From: JALOLG01 sp963776935
Lineage (GTDB): Bacteria; Actinomycetota; Acidimicrobiia; Acidimicrobiales; Ilumatobacteraceae
Direction: 5' to 3'
Length of the DNA: 64,000 bases
Assembly: GCA_963776935.1 (NCBI GenBank)
Contig: CAVZOP010000002.1
Coordinates: 1,426,001-1,490,000 of the forward strand
This document shows positions 17,417 to 26,232 of this stretch, in pieces. How positions within the stretch are numbered: the first letter of the stretch is position 1; the number at the start of each line of letters is the position of its first letter. Below the pieces are notes generated by a model. That model did not search any database. It saw only the letters and a program-made list of their open reading frames with translations, and was not told the DNA's origin. The position numbers were made by a program, and so were the translations under genes.

Positions 17417-17430
17417 GCCTGGAACAAGTG

Positions 17431-17910
17431 ATGACCCTCTACATCGTTCGCCACTCACTGGCCGTGCCGAAGAAGCAGTGGACAGACGACGATGTCGATC
17501 GGCCACTTACCAAGCGAGGGATCGCCCAGTCGGAGGTTCTCGCGAGATGGTCGATGGGAATCGACCTGAGCTCCATCCTGTCCAGTCCAACTCGTCGGTG
17601 CCTCGACACGGTCGCTGGCATCGCCGCCGCCCACGACCTTCCGGTGCTGGTTCGAAGCGAGTTGGCGATCGGTGACGAACAGGCCGCGAAGGATCTCGTC
17701 GCCACACTGTTGGCCGACGGTCTCGACGTACTCATCTGCACGCACGGGGAGAACGTGCTTCCCGTCCTTCGCGCGATTCGACCTCGCGTGATCTCAGGGA
17801 AGAAGTGGGCGTCGAAGGGTTCGGTGTGGACACTCACGAACAGCGATCGCGGAATCGTGGCCTCCTACACGCCGAACGCTGATCTCTTGCGCTCCGACGA
17901 ACCGCACTGA
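17431..17910 (+). CDS. SixA-type histidine phosphatase family protein
   Basis: This is a 159-residue histidine-phosphatase-superfamily protein. The catalytic RHG position reads LYIVRHSLA (RH-S); the second half has ILSSPTRRCLDTV (Arg), ELAIGDEQ and the second His in ICTHGENVL. The length and the RHS/RHA motif fit SixA-like phosphohistidine phosphatases. ATG 17431 is preceded by GTG 17428 and a weak GGAAC. In other actinobacteria SixA-like genes lie beside CYTH/CHAD genes, as here. Confidence 0.85.
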   Translation: MTLYIVRHSLAVPKKQWTDDDVDRPLTKRGIAQSEVLARWSMGIDLSSILSSPTRRCLDTVAGIAAAHDLPVLVRSELAIGDEQAAKDLVATLLADGLDVLICTHGENVLPVLRAIRPRVISGKKWASKGSVWTLTNSDRGIVASYTPNADLLRSDEPH

Positions 17911-17915
17911 GGTCC

Positions 17916-18092
17916 CTACGGGAGTCGATAGGTGACACCGCCGAGCGACGCTGACACGAGGATCCCGAGCGGCAGGGTGCCCCAGTAGCTGAGCCCCAGC
18001 CCGAGGTTGCCGAGGAACAGCATCAGGAGCCAGGTGGACGGGAACGTCGCCACGAGGAACACTGCGGCAAACACCAACGCGGCCTTGAACAT
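17916..18092 (-). CDS. 58-residue two-TM membrane protein
   Basis: A small protein, MFKAALVFAAVFLVATFP and onward, with two hydrophobic helices (5-30 and 35-52) and a short polar tail. The ATG at 18092 has an AAGGAG site 9 bases upstream. No family recognised. It is downstream of, and co-oriented with, the large membrane-protein gene. Confidence 0.65.
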   Translation of the reverse strand: MFKAALVFAAVFLVATFPSTWLLMLFLGNLGLGLSYWGTLPLGILVSASLGGVTYRLP

Positions 18093-18171
18093 CTCAAACG
18101 CTCCTTCGGGAATGCATGGTCGACTCGGACAGTAGCCCGATCGGGTGAGTCGCTCGCGGACTCCCGACTGT

Positions 18172-20122
18172 CTACGCGTCGCTCGCGGCCAACTCGGTGA
18201 CGCGATCACCGTCGGCCCGATCGGAGTGCTCGGCGACGGCGTCGCCGTAGAGCAGCGTCACCGCGATCGCGCCGAGTGGCATGACCAACACGTTGCACAT
18301 GGTGACGATCAGCGACAGCGTCCACAGCGGCAGGCCGGTGAAGGCGACGAGCAGGGCGAGTCCCACCATCAAGCCGATCCCGCCGAGGACGGTGTACACG
18401 ACGCTGACAAAGACCGCCGTGTGCCACCACCGCTTTCGCACGAGCGACGAGCTTCGAGCGAGCGATCGCCGACGCGTCGACTCCCTCGAGCATCGTGACG
18501 GGCGCCATGAACTGATAGCGCACCAACTGGCAGATCGCGATCGGGATGCCGATCACCGTGATGCCCAGCACCAGGACGATCACCGCCGCCCTCGCGAACC
18601 CGAATGCCAGGTCGCGCGCCCGGGTCCAAACGGCCCTGATCGCGGCGATCGCGGTGACTCGGCCGCCCGTCGCGGCCTGGCCCACGATCCAGGCGACCGC
18701 GGACGCGGCGACGACGAACGCGCCGGCACTCGTGAGCCCGCTGATCAACGCCGACATCACAAAACGGGTCGCACCGTCGCCGTCCTCCGACCCTGTCAAC
18801 ACGTCGTTGCCGACCAGCGGTGCATGTCGGATGAGGCCGGCGATCACGGAGGCCACGAGGACGAGTGGGATGTTGAGGACACCGATCGCAGCGAACGTCA
18901 GGGGGTGGCGTCCGTACAGCGTGAGCGAGGCGCGTGCGATCTCACCGGCCCGCCGCCGGCGCACCACCGGAACTGGCTCGACACGCTTCCACGACGTCCG
19001 TCGGATGAGGAACCGCGCCAGCAGGGCGACGACCAGGATGCTGAGCAGGATGCGGACCGGCGAGGACTGGTACTCGATGAACTTGACGGAACCCCACTCG
19101 ACCACGCCGCAGAACGCATCGATCACCTGCGTCGCCTGCGAGTCACCTGTGGGCACGACGAACGCACTGTCCCGCAGACCCTCGTACCAGTCGACCGGCT
19201 CGGTCCAGCGAGCCTTTCCGGCTGGGCCGGTCGGCCCGTTGTTCGGGTCCGAATGACGCTCACCCCAACGACCGTCGAAGGCCAACCACGCGAACGGGTC
19301 GGTCGGATCGTCAACCGTGTCGGGCAGCAACACGACGTCGGGCTCGACACGAGTCGACGGAGCGTCGGTGTTGTCGCAGCCGAAGCCCTCGGCGCCGCTG
19401 CGCCCCATGTACAGCGCGGCACCGAAGTAGCTGGCGTGGGATCGTGCCGACGAGTACACGACCGGGTGCGTGCCCTCGCGCTCGAGCTTGTCCGAGTCCC
19501 AGTCCGCCTGCTCGCCGCCCGTGTGCTGCGCGTAGCCGACGCCGAGCGGTTCCACCTCCAACGCCTCTTCGACCGACGAGGCGGGGAACAGGATCTGGAT
19601 GAACTCCCAATCGCTTTCGTGTTTGTTGTTCCAGTCGTTGTAGTACCAGTAGAGCCAGTACTGGACGGCGAGCAAGTCGGGACGGTCGGCCTGTTGCGCG
19701 ACGTGGGCGTAGACCGCGGCGGGCTGCAGCGCGGCGTAACGGTTGAAGTCGCGCTCGTACAGGCACCCGGGCTGCAGCGAGTCGCCGGGAAAGTCGAGGT
19801 AGAAGCCCTCCCCCAACTCGAACAGGTCACTCGCCGCGGGCGCGCGCATCACGGTCGGATCGCCGTTGCCGACCTGCCGTAACGCGATCTGCCGGTTGTC
19901 GAGCACGACATCGACGGCCATCGGGGCGAACGGCTCGCCGGACGTGTCGCACTCCTCTTCCTGATCCTTGAGCATCACGATCGGCGCATAGCGATCAGCG
20001 AGCTCCTGCGCCGCGGCTGCGTCAGCGGCGGGATCGGCGAACGCCGTCGCCGGAACGGTCGCCATCGCGACGACGGGAAGTCCGAGCACCACGAGACCAA
20101 AAGCTCGCCAACGCGATGCCAC
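18172..20122 (-). CDS. Secreted/membrane protein with Vps62-like domain and C-terminal polytopic region; frame break near the end
   Basis: The GTG start gives a signal peptide (residues 1-29, cut near AFADP). A ~300-residue extracytoplasmic domain follows with a YWLYWYYNDWNNKHESDWEF motif; such W/Y/H/E-rich motifs occur in Vps62-like and related surface proteins. About seven membrane helices follow from residue 350 (VRILLSILVVALLARFLI; VMSALISGLTSAGAFVVAASAV). Around 18440-18455 the reading frame changes. Upstream it ends IARSKLVARAK; the membrane sequence KRWWHTAVFVSVVYTVLGG continues in another frame to 18172. Restoring one CG in GTGCGAAA joins them as ARARKRWWHT. Without it the frame would run to 18206 as Arg-rich noise. 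Function unknown. Confidence 0.7.
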
Positions 20123-20210
20123 ACGACGATCGTGTCACAACCACGTCACGCGAAATCGGATGCCCACCGCCTGAGCAAATCGCGCGGTCGTGGTTTCCTG
20201 CTGTGGCGGC

Positions 20211-20227
20211 CCACCCACTCTGGGTGA
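20211..20227 (+). promoter_or_regulatory. YCACCC-N5-GGGTGA palindrome, site 2
   Basis: CCACCCACTCTGGGTGA is followed by TGCGCGG. It lies 64 bases before the sortase-like gene and 88 bases from the divergent membrane-protein gene. Same palindrome as the other sites. Confidence 0.6.
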
Positions 20228-20290
20228 TGCGCGGCGATCCGGGATGCGCTTGAATGGGTGTTCGTCAGCATCGGGGTTGGGAGCGCCATC

Positions 20291-21058
20291 ATGGAGCTTC
20301 GGAGATCAGTCGTGATCATCGCGTCTGACATCGCGCTGATCGCAGCGCTGGGGGTGTTCGTGGTGCCGACCGACGCGTCGGTGCCGGCCAAACGGGCCCA
20401 CGATTCGCTCTCGCCCGCTGCCGCCCCGCCACCCATCCCCATTACGACCTCTCGTGCCAGTCCCACCTCCGAGACGGCACCTGGTGGGGTCGCGACGTCG
20501 TCGCCACCATCAGATCGGACGGTCGCTGCCGCATCGCCGCCCTCCCCCGGCCCCAACGCGAAGCCCGACGGACCCGCTCCAGCCGCGGCGCCACCAACCA
20601 CCACCTCGTCGGTGCCGCTGAATCTCACCGACGCCCAAACCGTCGTTCCAACCGTCGTCGAGCAGACGAGCGAATACGTACTCGACATTCCGTTCATCGA
20701 TCTGCACGAACCGGTGATCTCGGGAGGCCAGGACGAGATCGACCAGGGCAGCGTCACGGCGGTCGATTGGTCGTCGGAGGGGTATCCAGCGTCCTGCCTG
20801 CCCGGCGACGGATGCACGGTCTGGTTGGCGGGGCATCGAACGACGAACGACGCAGTGTTCGCCCGTGTGCCCGAGCTCGCCGCCGGCGCCGTGGTCCAGA
20901 TTCACTTCCGCGGCCAGATCTACACCTACACGGTCACCGAGTCGGTGACGGTGCCGGGATCATCGCCCCCGTCCGTGATCGCCGGCGACCTGGTGCTACA
21001 GACTTCGGCGCCCGGTGATCAGCGTGTCTTGATCTACGCCGAGGCCACGGCGCCGTAG
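20291..21058 (+). CDS. Sortase-like protein (class E type) with Ser at the catalytic Cys position
   Basis: This is a 255-residue secreted protein with an N-terminal membrane anchor (RRSVVIIASDIALIAALGVFVV) and a 90-residue Pro/Ala/Ser-rich stalk. A sortase beta-barrel follows: LDIPFIDLHEPVISGG, VWLAGHRTTNDAVFARVPEL (catalytic His in AGHRTT), IYTYTVTESVTV, LVLQTSAPGDQRVLIYAEA. Sortases have TLxTC here and a downstream Arg. The Arg is present (DQR), but the Cys reads Ser (QTS). The protein may be inactive as a transpeptidase or use Ser. A GTG at 20258 would add 11 residues. No sorting-signal substrate is seen nearby. Confidence 0.8.
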   Translation: MELRRSVVIIASDIALIAALGVFVVPTDASVPAKRAHDSLSPAAAPPPIPITTSRASPTSETAPGGVATSSPPSDRTVAAASPPSPGPNAKPDGPAPAAAPPTTTSSVPLNLTDAQTVVPTVVEQTSEYVLDIPFIDLHEPVISGGQDEIDQGSVTAVDWSSEGYPASCLPGDGCTVWLAGHRTTNDAVFARVPELAAGAVVQIHFRGQIYTYTVTESVTVPGSSPPSVIAGDLVLQTSAPGDQRVLIYAEATAP

Positions 21059-21081
21059 CAGTTCCGGACGGCACGGTCGAA

Positions 21082-21098
21082 TCACCCTGCGGGGGTGA
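21082..21098 (+). promoter_or_regulatory. YCACCC-N5-GGGTGA palindrome, site 3
   Basis: TCACCCTGCGGGGGTGA is followed by CGCACGC, 76 bases before the mechanosensitive channel start. Perfect arms of six. Confidence 0.65.
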
Positions 21099-21173
21099 CG
21101 CACGCGGATCGCGCGCCGCCGATTCTCGGATGTACGACGACTGTCGGGTGATGTTCCTGGAAGGAGTGCGCTC

Positions 21174-22022
21174 TTGATCGCGGCCCAGAGCGACATCACG
21201 GATCGCGTCGCCGACTCCGACATCACCGGCGCGGAAATCGTCATCGCCGTCGTCGTCCTCGTGATCTCGTGGTTCGCCGCGCGCATGGCACGCCGCGCGG
21301 TCCTCGATCTCCTCGCCAAGCTGTCGGGAGTCAGCGAGGACCTGCGCCAGCTCGCCGGCCGCTTCACGAAGTACTTCGTGCTGCTCATCGGCGTCGGAGT
21401 CGCCCTCACAGTCCTCGGTGCGTCGGTCCAACCGTTCATCACCGCGGCCATCATCGTCGCCGTCGTGGCCGGGCTCGCCTTGCGTGGTGTCGCGGAGAAC
21501 TTCGCAGCCGGCGTCGTCATCCAGACCCGTCGACCGATCCAGCTCGGCGATGACATCCGCTCCCTGAATCACGGCGGAGTCGTACGCGAGCTGAATGGGC
21601 GCTCGGTCGTCATCGAGACCGATGACGGTCAGACGGTGCACCTTCCGAACAGCAAGGTGCTGGAGAACCCGATCGTCAACAACTCGACCACCGCCGCCCA
21701 TCGGACGGAGGTCGAGGTGCGCTCGGCGGGTTCCGACGACATCGACGCAACGGTGGACGCGGTTCTCACCGCGACGACGGCGGTCGCAGGGGTGCTCGCC
21801 GATCCGGAGCCAGTCGTGCTCGTACGCTCGATCGCGCCAGAGGGTGTGACCACGGTCGTCCGGTTCTGGCACGATCCGACGTCGGGATCGCAGGTCGCCT
21901 CCGCCGTCGTGCGGGGAATCGCCGCCGCCGAGCGGGGTCGGGGAATCGTTGCGACGGTGGTGGTGACGCCACCCGCTGCATCACCGGCGCCCCCGTCGCC
22001 GACGCCCGGTGGCGGCCCGTGA
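21174..22022 (+). CDS. Small-conductance mechanosensitive channel (MscS family)
   Basis: This is a 282-residue MscS-family channel from a TTG preceded by GGAAGGAG. Membrane segments are near 22-42, 65-83 and 88-110. The pore helix and beta-domain signature reads VVAGLALRGVAENFAAGVVIQTRRPIQLGD, then NGRSVVIETDDGQTVHLPNSKVLENPIVNNS. It should open under hypo-osmotic tension. The Pro-rich C terminus is extra. It overlaps the AI-2E gene by 4 bases (GTGA). Palindrome site 3 lies upstream. Confidence 0.92.
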   Translation: MIAAQSDITDRVADSDITGAEIVIAVVVLVISWFAARMARRAVLDLLAKLSGVSEDLRQLAGRFTKYFVLLIGVGVALTVLGASVQPFITAAIIVAVVAGLALRGVAENFAAGVVIQTRRPIQLGDDIRSLNHGGVVRELNGRSVVIETDDGQTVHLPNSKVLENPIVNNSTTAAHRTEVEVRSAGSDDIDATVDAVLTATTAVAGVLADPEPVVLVRSIAPEGVTTVVRFWHDPTSGSQVASAVVRGIAAAERGRGIVATVVVTPPAASPAPPSPTPGGGP

Positions 22023-23089
22023 GCAGCTGGGACCCACCACTGTGGTACTCGCGGCTCGGCGGCATCGCCTGGCGGGCGGTGGTCATCGTGATCGCCGTCG
22101 GCATGCTCGTGACGGGCACGATCGCCCTGAGCGCCGTGGTCCTCCCGGTCGTGCTCGGTCTCCTCTTCACGTGTGGGTTGCGCCCCGTATCGGCGTGGCT
22201 CCAGCGGCGTCGAGTCCCGGACGCGGCGGCGGCCGCCCTGACGATCCTCTTGCTCATGGCCGCACTGTTCGGCGTCGTCGCGCTGACCATCAACGCTGTC
22301 GTCGACCAGTGGTCGGACATCGAGTCGCTCATCGACGAGGGCCGGGCCACGCTGACCGATGCGGCTGTGGACATGGGCGTGGAGCCCGATACCGCGGCGT
22401 CGCTCGACGATGACGTCACGGGTGCCGTCGGGTCGATCGTCGACATGTTGATGCGCGGGATCGTCACGGTGGTCCCCACCATCGCCGGCATCATCACCGC
22501 GGTACTGCTGAGCATCGTGGTGGCGTTCTTCTTCGTCAAGGATGGTCGTGCGATATGGCAGTGGATCGTGTCGCGCGTCGATACGCACGACGGCCTCGTC
22601 GACAACGTCGGCCGGCGCGTCTGGTCGACCCTGACCGGCTACATCATGGGCCAGACCGCGATCGCCGCTATCGACGCCACGTTGATCACGCTCGGCGCGC
22701 TCGTGCTGGGCGTGCCCGAGCCCGGCGCGATCCTCGTCATCACGTTCTTCGGTGCGTACGTCCCCTACATCGGCGCCACGATCGCCGGGTTCGTGGCCGT
22801 GCTTCTGGCCGTCGGCGACGGCGGCATCTCGAAGGGGCTGATCATGTTGTGCATCGTCGTCGCCGTCCAACTGATCGAGGGCAACCTCCTCCAACCGTGG
22901 ATCCAGGGTCGGGCGGTGCGGCTGCACCCCTTGGTGATCGCCCTGTCGATCGCGGCTGGCGGCGCGCTGGCAGGTTTCCTGGGCGTCTTCCTGGCCGTTC
23001 CCGTCACGGCGGCGGGCGTCGTGGCCCTCTCCGAGCTGCGCGCGGCGGGCGTCGTGGGACCGGCTGTCCGCCCCCCGACGTCCGGGTGA
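22019..23089 (+). CDS. AI-2E/PerM family transporter
   Basis: This is a 356-residue polytopic protein of the AI-2E/PerM (UPF0118) family, with eight membrane segments. A helical loop (DQWSDIESLIDEGRATLTDA) is followed by the conserved half with VVAFFFVKDGRAIW, GYIMGQTAIAAIDAT, FFGAYVPYIGATIAG and EGNLLQPWIQGRAVRLHPL. Members export diverse small molecules or Na+/H+; the substrate is unknown here. Starts at GTG overlapping the MscS stop. Confidence 0.88.
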   Translation: MSSWDPPLWYSRLGGIAWRAVVIVIAVGMLVTGTIALSAVVLPVVLGLLFTCGLRPVSAWLQRRRVPDAAAAALTILLLMAALFGVVALTINAVVDQWSDIESLIDEGRATLTDAAVDMGVEPDTAASLDDDVTGAVGSIVDMLMRGIVTVVPTIAGIITAVLLSIVVAFFFVKDGRAIWQWIVSRVDTHDGLVDNVGRRVWSTLTGYIMGQTAIAAIDATLITLGALVLGVPEPGAILVITFFGAYVPYIGATIAGFVAVLLAVGDGGISKGLIMLCIVVAVQLIEGNLLQPWIQGRAVRLHPLVIALSIAAGGALAGFLGVFLAVPVTAAGVVALSELRAAGVVGPAVRPPTSG

Positions 23090-23138
23090 GCGCACCGCGC
23101 TCGATGGCGATCAGTGCCCCGCCGGCAAGACGGCATGA

Positions 23139-24206
23139 TCACTGTCGATCGTCTGCGTCGCCGTCATCATCCAAGTCGAAGAATCGCCTGATCCACGCCG
23201 ACTTACGGGGCAGGATGCGCATCACGGGCAGCGAGAAGGCGACCCGCGAGATGCTCCCGAAGCGCTCGTGAACGACGGCGTCGAGCACCATCGCCAGCAC
23301 CATCGCCCGACCGACGATGAAGAACCAGCCGAGCGTCACGATCGTCGTGCCGATGGCCCCGTACAGCTCCGACGCCCGACTGAGACGATTCGGCAGGTAC
23401 AGCTGGCTCACCGCCTGCATGCCCGCCAGCGTCAGACCGACGAGCGCAGCGCCTGGGAGCAACGCTCCCGGATCGGTCGAGGCCCTCGGGAGCATCATCG
23501 ACAGCACCACCCACGCCAGGGCGTAGACCGCCAAGGCGCCGACGAACGAGACGGTCGCCACGCCGAACCCGAGCTCGTGGCGGATCCGGTTGACGATCGC
23601 GGCGACCAGGCCGATGCCGCCGATCAGCCCGACGATCGCTCCGACGACCCGCATCGATGCCTTCGACTTCATGGGCAGTCGCCATGCCAGGCAGCTCGTC
23701 GTGACGAGCACCTTGCTCAGCGCACGTCCGGTGGATGCCATGCCGAACAACCCCAGCAGTACGGCCACCCAACGCGCCCTGCTGCCTTGCGACAAGGCGG
23801 AGTCGATCTGCACGGCCAGGCTCCCCGTGAGGCCGGCGCCATCGTTGACCGAGTCGGCGTCGATCCATGTCGCGGCGAACCCGGCCACGCCGACGATGAA
23901 CAGCAGGAGCGGCACGAAGAACAGAAACAGCCGGAAGGCGATCGCGCTGCCCACGACCGTGCCCGCCGACTCGCGGTCGCGTTCGTAGATCCGCACGCCG
24001 ACGTCGACGAGGGGTCGGTGTCGGTGCTTGGCGAACTGCAGGCTCAGGCGGCCCTGGCCCGAGCTGACCTGCGCCTTGCTCCACGCGACCATCGCCCGCA
24101 GGCTCGAGCCCGTCCGGGGCGGACTCGGATCCGCCGACGTCGCCAGCTCCTGGTCGGCACGGTCACCGGCATCGTCGGCGGGCGGATCGTCAGGGCTGTG
24201 CAGCAT
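23139..24206 (-). CDS. YihY/BrkB-family membrane protein
   Basis: This is a 355-residue inner-membrane protein with six helices. YihY-type pattern: IYERDRESAGTVVGSAIAFRLFLFFVPLLLFIVGVAGF, NRIRHELGFG, LPRASTDPGALLPGAALVGLTLAGMQAVSQLYLPN, ASELYGAIGTTIVTLGWFFIVGRAMVLAMVLDAVV (quoted in parts). Function not established; the old RNase BN assignment is not supported for the family. An Asp-rich cytosolic tail ends it. Palindrome site 4 lies 39 bases upstream. A second YihY gene is at 33485-34449. Confidence 0.88.
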   Translation of the reverse strand: MLHSPDDPPADDAGDRADQELATSADPSPPRTGSSLRAMVAWSKAQVSSGQGRLSLQFAKHRHRPLVDVGVRIYERDRESAGTVVGSAIAFRLFLFFVPLLLFIVGVAGFAATWIDADSVNDGAGLTGSLAVQIDSALSQGSRARWVAVLLGLFGMASTGRALSKVLVTTSCLAWRLPMKSKASMRVVGAIVGLIGGIGLVAAIVNRIRHELGFGVATVSFVGALAVYALAWVVLSMMLPRASTDPGALLPGAALVGLTLAGMQAVSQLYLPNRLSRASELYGAIGTTIVTLGWFFIVGRAMVLAMVLDAVVHERFGSISRVAFSLPVMRILPRKSAWIRRFFDLDDDGDADDRQ

Positions 24207-24244
24207 GCTCGAATCGATCTTTCGCTCAATGGTTCGCCCTCACG

Positions 24245-24261
24245 TCACCCGAGAAGGGTGA
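24245..24261 (+). promoter_or_regulatory. YCACCC-N5-GGGTGA palindrome, site 4
   Basis: TCACCCGAGAAGGGTGA is followed by CGCACGG. It lies between the divergent YihY gene (39 bases) and the small protein at 24323 (62 bases). Perfect six-base arms. Confidence 0.65.
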
Positions 24262-24322
24262 CGCACGGTCTCGACTCCTCGATCAGGCTGGCGATCGGGA
24301 CCCCGAGATCCGAGGCTGGGAT

Positions 24323-24574
24323 GTGAATTCGAGATTCGAGATACGAGTGCGGGGGCGCCTGACACGTTCACTCGCCTCCGAGTTCGAACGACTTGACCTG
24401 TCCGTGTGTGAACTGCCAGTCGAAACGATGCTCGGAGGCGCGTTCGAGGATCAATCGGCGCTGTACGGAATGCTCCGCCAACTCGAGGGTCTGGGCCTCG
24501 AGCTGATGGAGGTCCGCCGCGTTTACGCTTCCGACGACCGGAGGGGCCATGGGGCCCCAGCACGTCGAGCCTGA
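24323..24574 (+). CDS. Small conserved actinobacterial protein
   Basis: This is an 83-residue protein from a GTG. It resembles a short actinobacterial family with the pattern RVRGRLTRSLASEFERLDL, ETMLGGAFEDQSALYGMLRQLEGLGLELMEVRRV (quoted in parts), which looks like a beta-alpha-beta fold of unknown function. Palindrome site 4 is upstream. Confidence 0.65.
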   Translation: MNSRFEIRVRGRLTRSLASEFERLDLSVCELPVETMLGGAFEDQSALYGMLRQLEGLGLELMEVRRVYASDDRRGHGAPARRA

Positions 24575-24591
24575 CGATCGGAGACGGGCTC

Positions 24592-24868
24592 GTGCTGGAG
24601 GCGATTGGCGCGATCTTGCCGTTCGGTGTCGGTGTGGCCTTGAGTCCGGTGCCGATCATCGCCGTGATCCTGATGCTGATGAGCGCCAGGGCACGGGTGA
24701 ACGGTCCGATGTTCATCGTCGGCTGGCTGGTCGGATTGGCAGTCGGCACGGCCATCGCCCAGACGGGCATCGACGCTGATCGGGACGATCGGCGTGGCGA
24801 TCCCCGTGGTGGTGCACATCGCGCTCGGCGACCGGACGCCGGCGATGCTGCAGCGCCTGCACTGGTGA
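24592..24868 (+). pseudogene. Remnant of GAP-family (sulfolipid-1-addressing-like) membrane protein
   Basis: The first 50 codons match the start of GAP-family exporters (LPFGVGVALSPVPIIAVILMLMS, FIVGWLVGLAVG). The sequence then jumps to a middle segment (TAIAQTGI) and, in another frame, to the late segment GTIGVAIPVVVHIALGDRTPAMLQRL before a stop at 24866-24868. About 100 residues in the middle and the C-terminal helix are missing. The leftover 24869-24987 stays open as VMAQDLGQVGDV and onward but is not GAP-like. Two internal deletions plus a frame change make this a decayed gene. Confidence 0.65.
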
Positions 24869-25030
24869 TGGCCCAGGACCTCGGCCAGGTGGGCGACGTG
24901 CTCGCCACAGAGCACGCCGACGCCCACGTGCAGGTCAACCGCACGGTCGACGACGCCATCGCCGCCGTCGGCGCAGTCGAGATGTGAGGACCGGGGCGGC
25001 GGACTCGTCAACCCGTCGTGTTGGCCCGAT

Positions 25031-25048
25031 TGACAGGGCGTCCTGTCA
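25031..25048. promoter_or_regulatory. 18-bp inverted repeat operator before DMT exporter
   Basis: TGACAGG-GCGT-CCTGTCA is a perfect palindrome 25 bases before the ATG at 25073. A second right half (TGTCCTGTCA, 25061-25070) adjoins the start codon. The arrangement suggests a dimeric repressor, possibly TetR-type, blocking transcription or translation of the exporter gene. No candidate repressor gene adjoins it. Confidence 0.55.
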
Positions 25049-25072
25049 GTTGGCGCAGGATGTCCTGTCACC

Positions 25073-26158
25073 ATGGCGACGGAACCGGATCAGCCGCCGA
25101 TCCAGACCGGGCGCTCAGATACCGTTGGTGCAGTGACCAGACCTGGCGTGCGGAGCTGTGCGCTGGCCGCCTTGCTGTTCGGTGCGTCGACGCCCGCCGC
25201 CTCGATCATCGCCGAGGACATGAAGCCGCTCGTGCTCGCCGGGCTGCTGTATCTCGGCGCCGCGATGGCGGTGGCGCCGTGGTGGATCGCTCGGCGCCCT
25301 GACCGTCATGCGTTGCAGCGTGACTGGCGACGGCTGGTCGTCGCGATCGTGGCTGGCGGGGCAATCGGGCCGGCATTGCTCACGGCAGGACTCGTGGACA
25401 CTCCGGCAGCAACAGCATCGCTGTTGCTGAACATGGAGTTGGTCGCCACCGTCGTGCTCGCCGCAACACTGTTCCGCGAGCACCTCGGGCGCAACATGAT
25501 CGCGGCCGCACTGCTCGTCACGGCGGCCGGGGTACTACTGGTGTGGGAGCCGGGCGCGTCCGTCAGCCTCGGTGCGCTGTTGATCGTCGGCGCGTGCGCC
25601 TGCTGGGGACTCGACAACAGCGTCACGGCCCGGATCGACCAGGTCAGCCCGCAACATGTCACGTTCCTCAAAGGGATCGTCGCAGGCAGCGTCAACGTCG
25701 CCCTCGGGCTGGTCCTCACTGGTGCCGGGAACGTGAACGGCTGGTCGGTGGTCGGTGCGTTGGTCGTCGGAGCACTCGGGTACGGGGCGTCGATCACGCT
25801 GTGGGTTCGCGGGGCGCAACAACTCGGCGCGGCCCGCGGTCAAGTGATCTTTGCCTCCGCACCATTCCTGGGCGCGGTGCTGTCGTGGGTCGTGCTGTCC
25901 GACTCGATCGACGCAGTCCAAATGATCGCGATGGGGATCGCCGCGGTCGGAGTCAGCCTGTCGCTTCGGTCCGATCACCTCCACGCCCATCACCATCACC
26001 TCATCGACCACACCCACGAGCACACCCACGACGACGCCCACCATGACCACGCCCATCCGGACAGCGTCGCCGGTCGCCACAGTCACGTACACGAGCACAG
26101 CGAACTCGCCCACGCCCATCCTCACGTTCCTGATCTTCACCATCGGCACCACCACTAG
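25073..26158 (+). CDS. DMT/EamA-family exporter with His-rich C-terminal tail
   Basis: This is a 361-residue protein with ten membrane helices in two EamA repeats (LAALLFGASTPAASIIAEDM; FREHLGRNMIAAALLVTAAG; SVTARIDQVSPQHVTFLKGI; ASAPFLGAVLSWVVL). The last 60 residues are extraordinarily His-rich: HAHHHHLIDHTHEHTHDDAHH, then GRHSHVHEHSELAHAHPH and LHHRHHH. This cytosolic tail should bind Ni, Zn, Co or Cu, so metal export or metal sensing is plausible. An operator-like palindrome sits just upstream. ATG 25073 is the longest start; a GTG at 25133 is possible. Confidence 0.85.
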   Translation: MATEPDQPPIQTGRSDTVGAVTRPGVRSCALAALLFGASTPAASIIAEDMKPLVLAGLLYLGAAMAVAPWWIARRPDRHALQRDWRRLVVAIVAGGAIGPALLTAGLVDTPAATASLLLNMELVATVVLAATLFREHLGRNMIAAALLVTAAGVLLVWEPGASVSLGALLIVGACACWGLDNSVTARIDQVSPQHVTFLKGIVAGSVNVALGLVLTGAGNVNGWSVVGALVVGALGYGASITLWVRGAQQLGAARGQVIFASAPFLGAVLSWVVLSDSIDAVQMIAMGIAAVGVSLSLRSDHLHAHHHHLIDHTHEHTHDDAHHDHAHPDSVAGRHSHVHEHSELAHAHPHVPDLHHRHHH

Positions 26159-26232
26159 CGCCGAATGCCCAGTGAGTTGAGTTGGGCACCCGGACGTTCG
26201 CTGGCGCAGTAGACGTCGAGCTCGCCTTGCCG

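Noticed and set aside
26001..26158. His-rich tail of the DMT exporter as frame noise
   Set aside because: CAC/CAT codons run in the same frame as the membrane part up to a normal stop, so it is coding; metal binding is likely.
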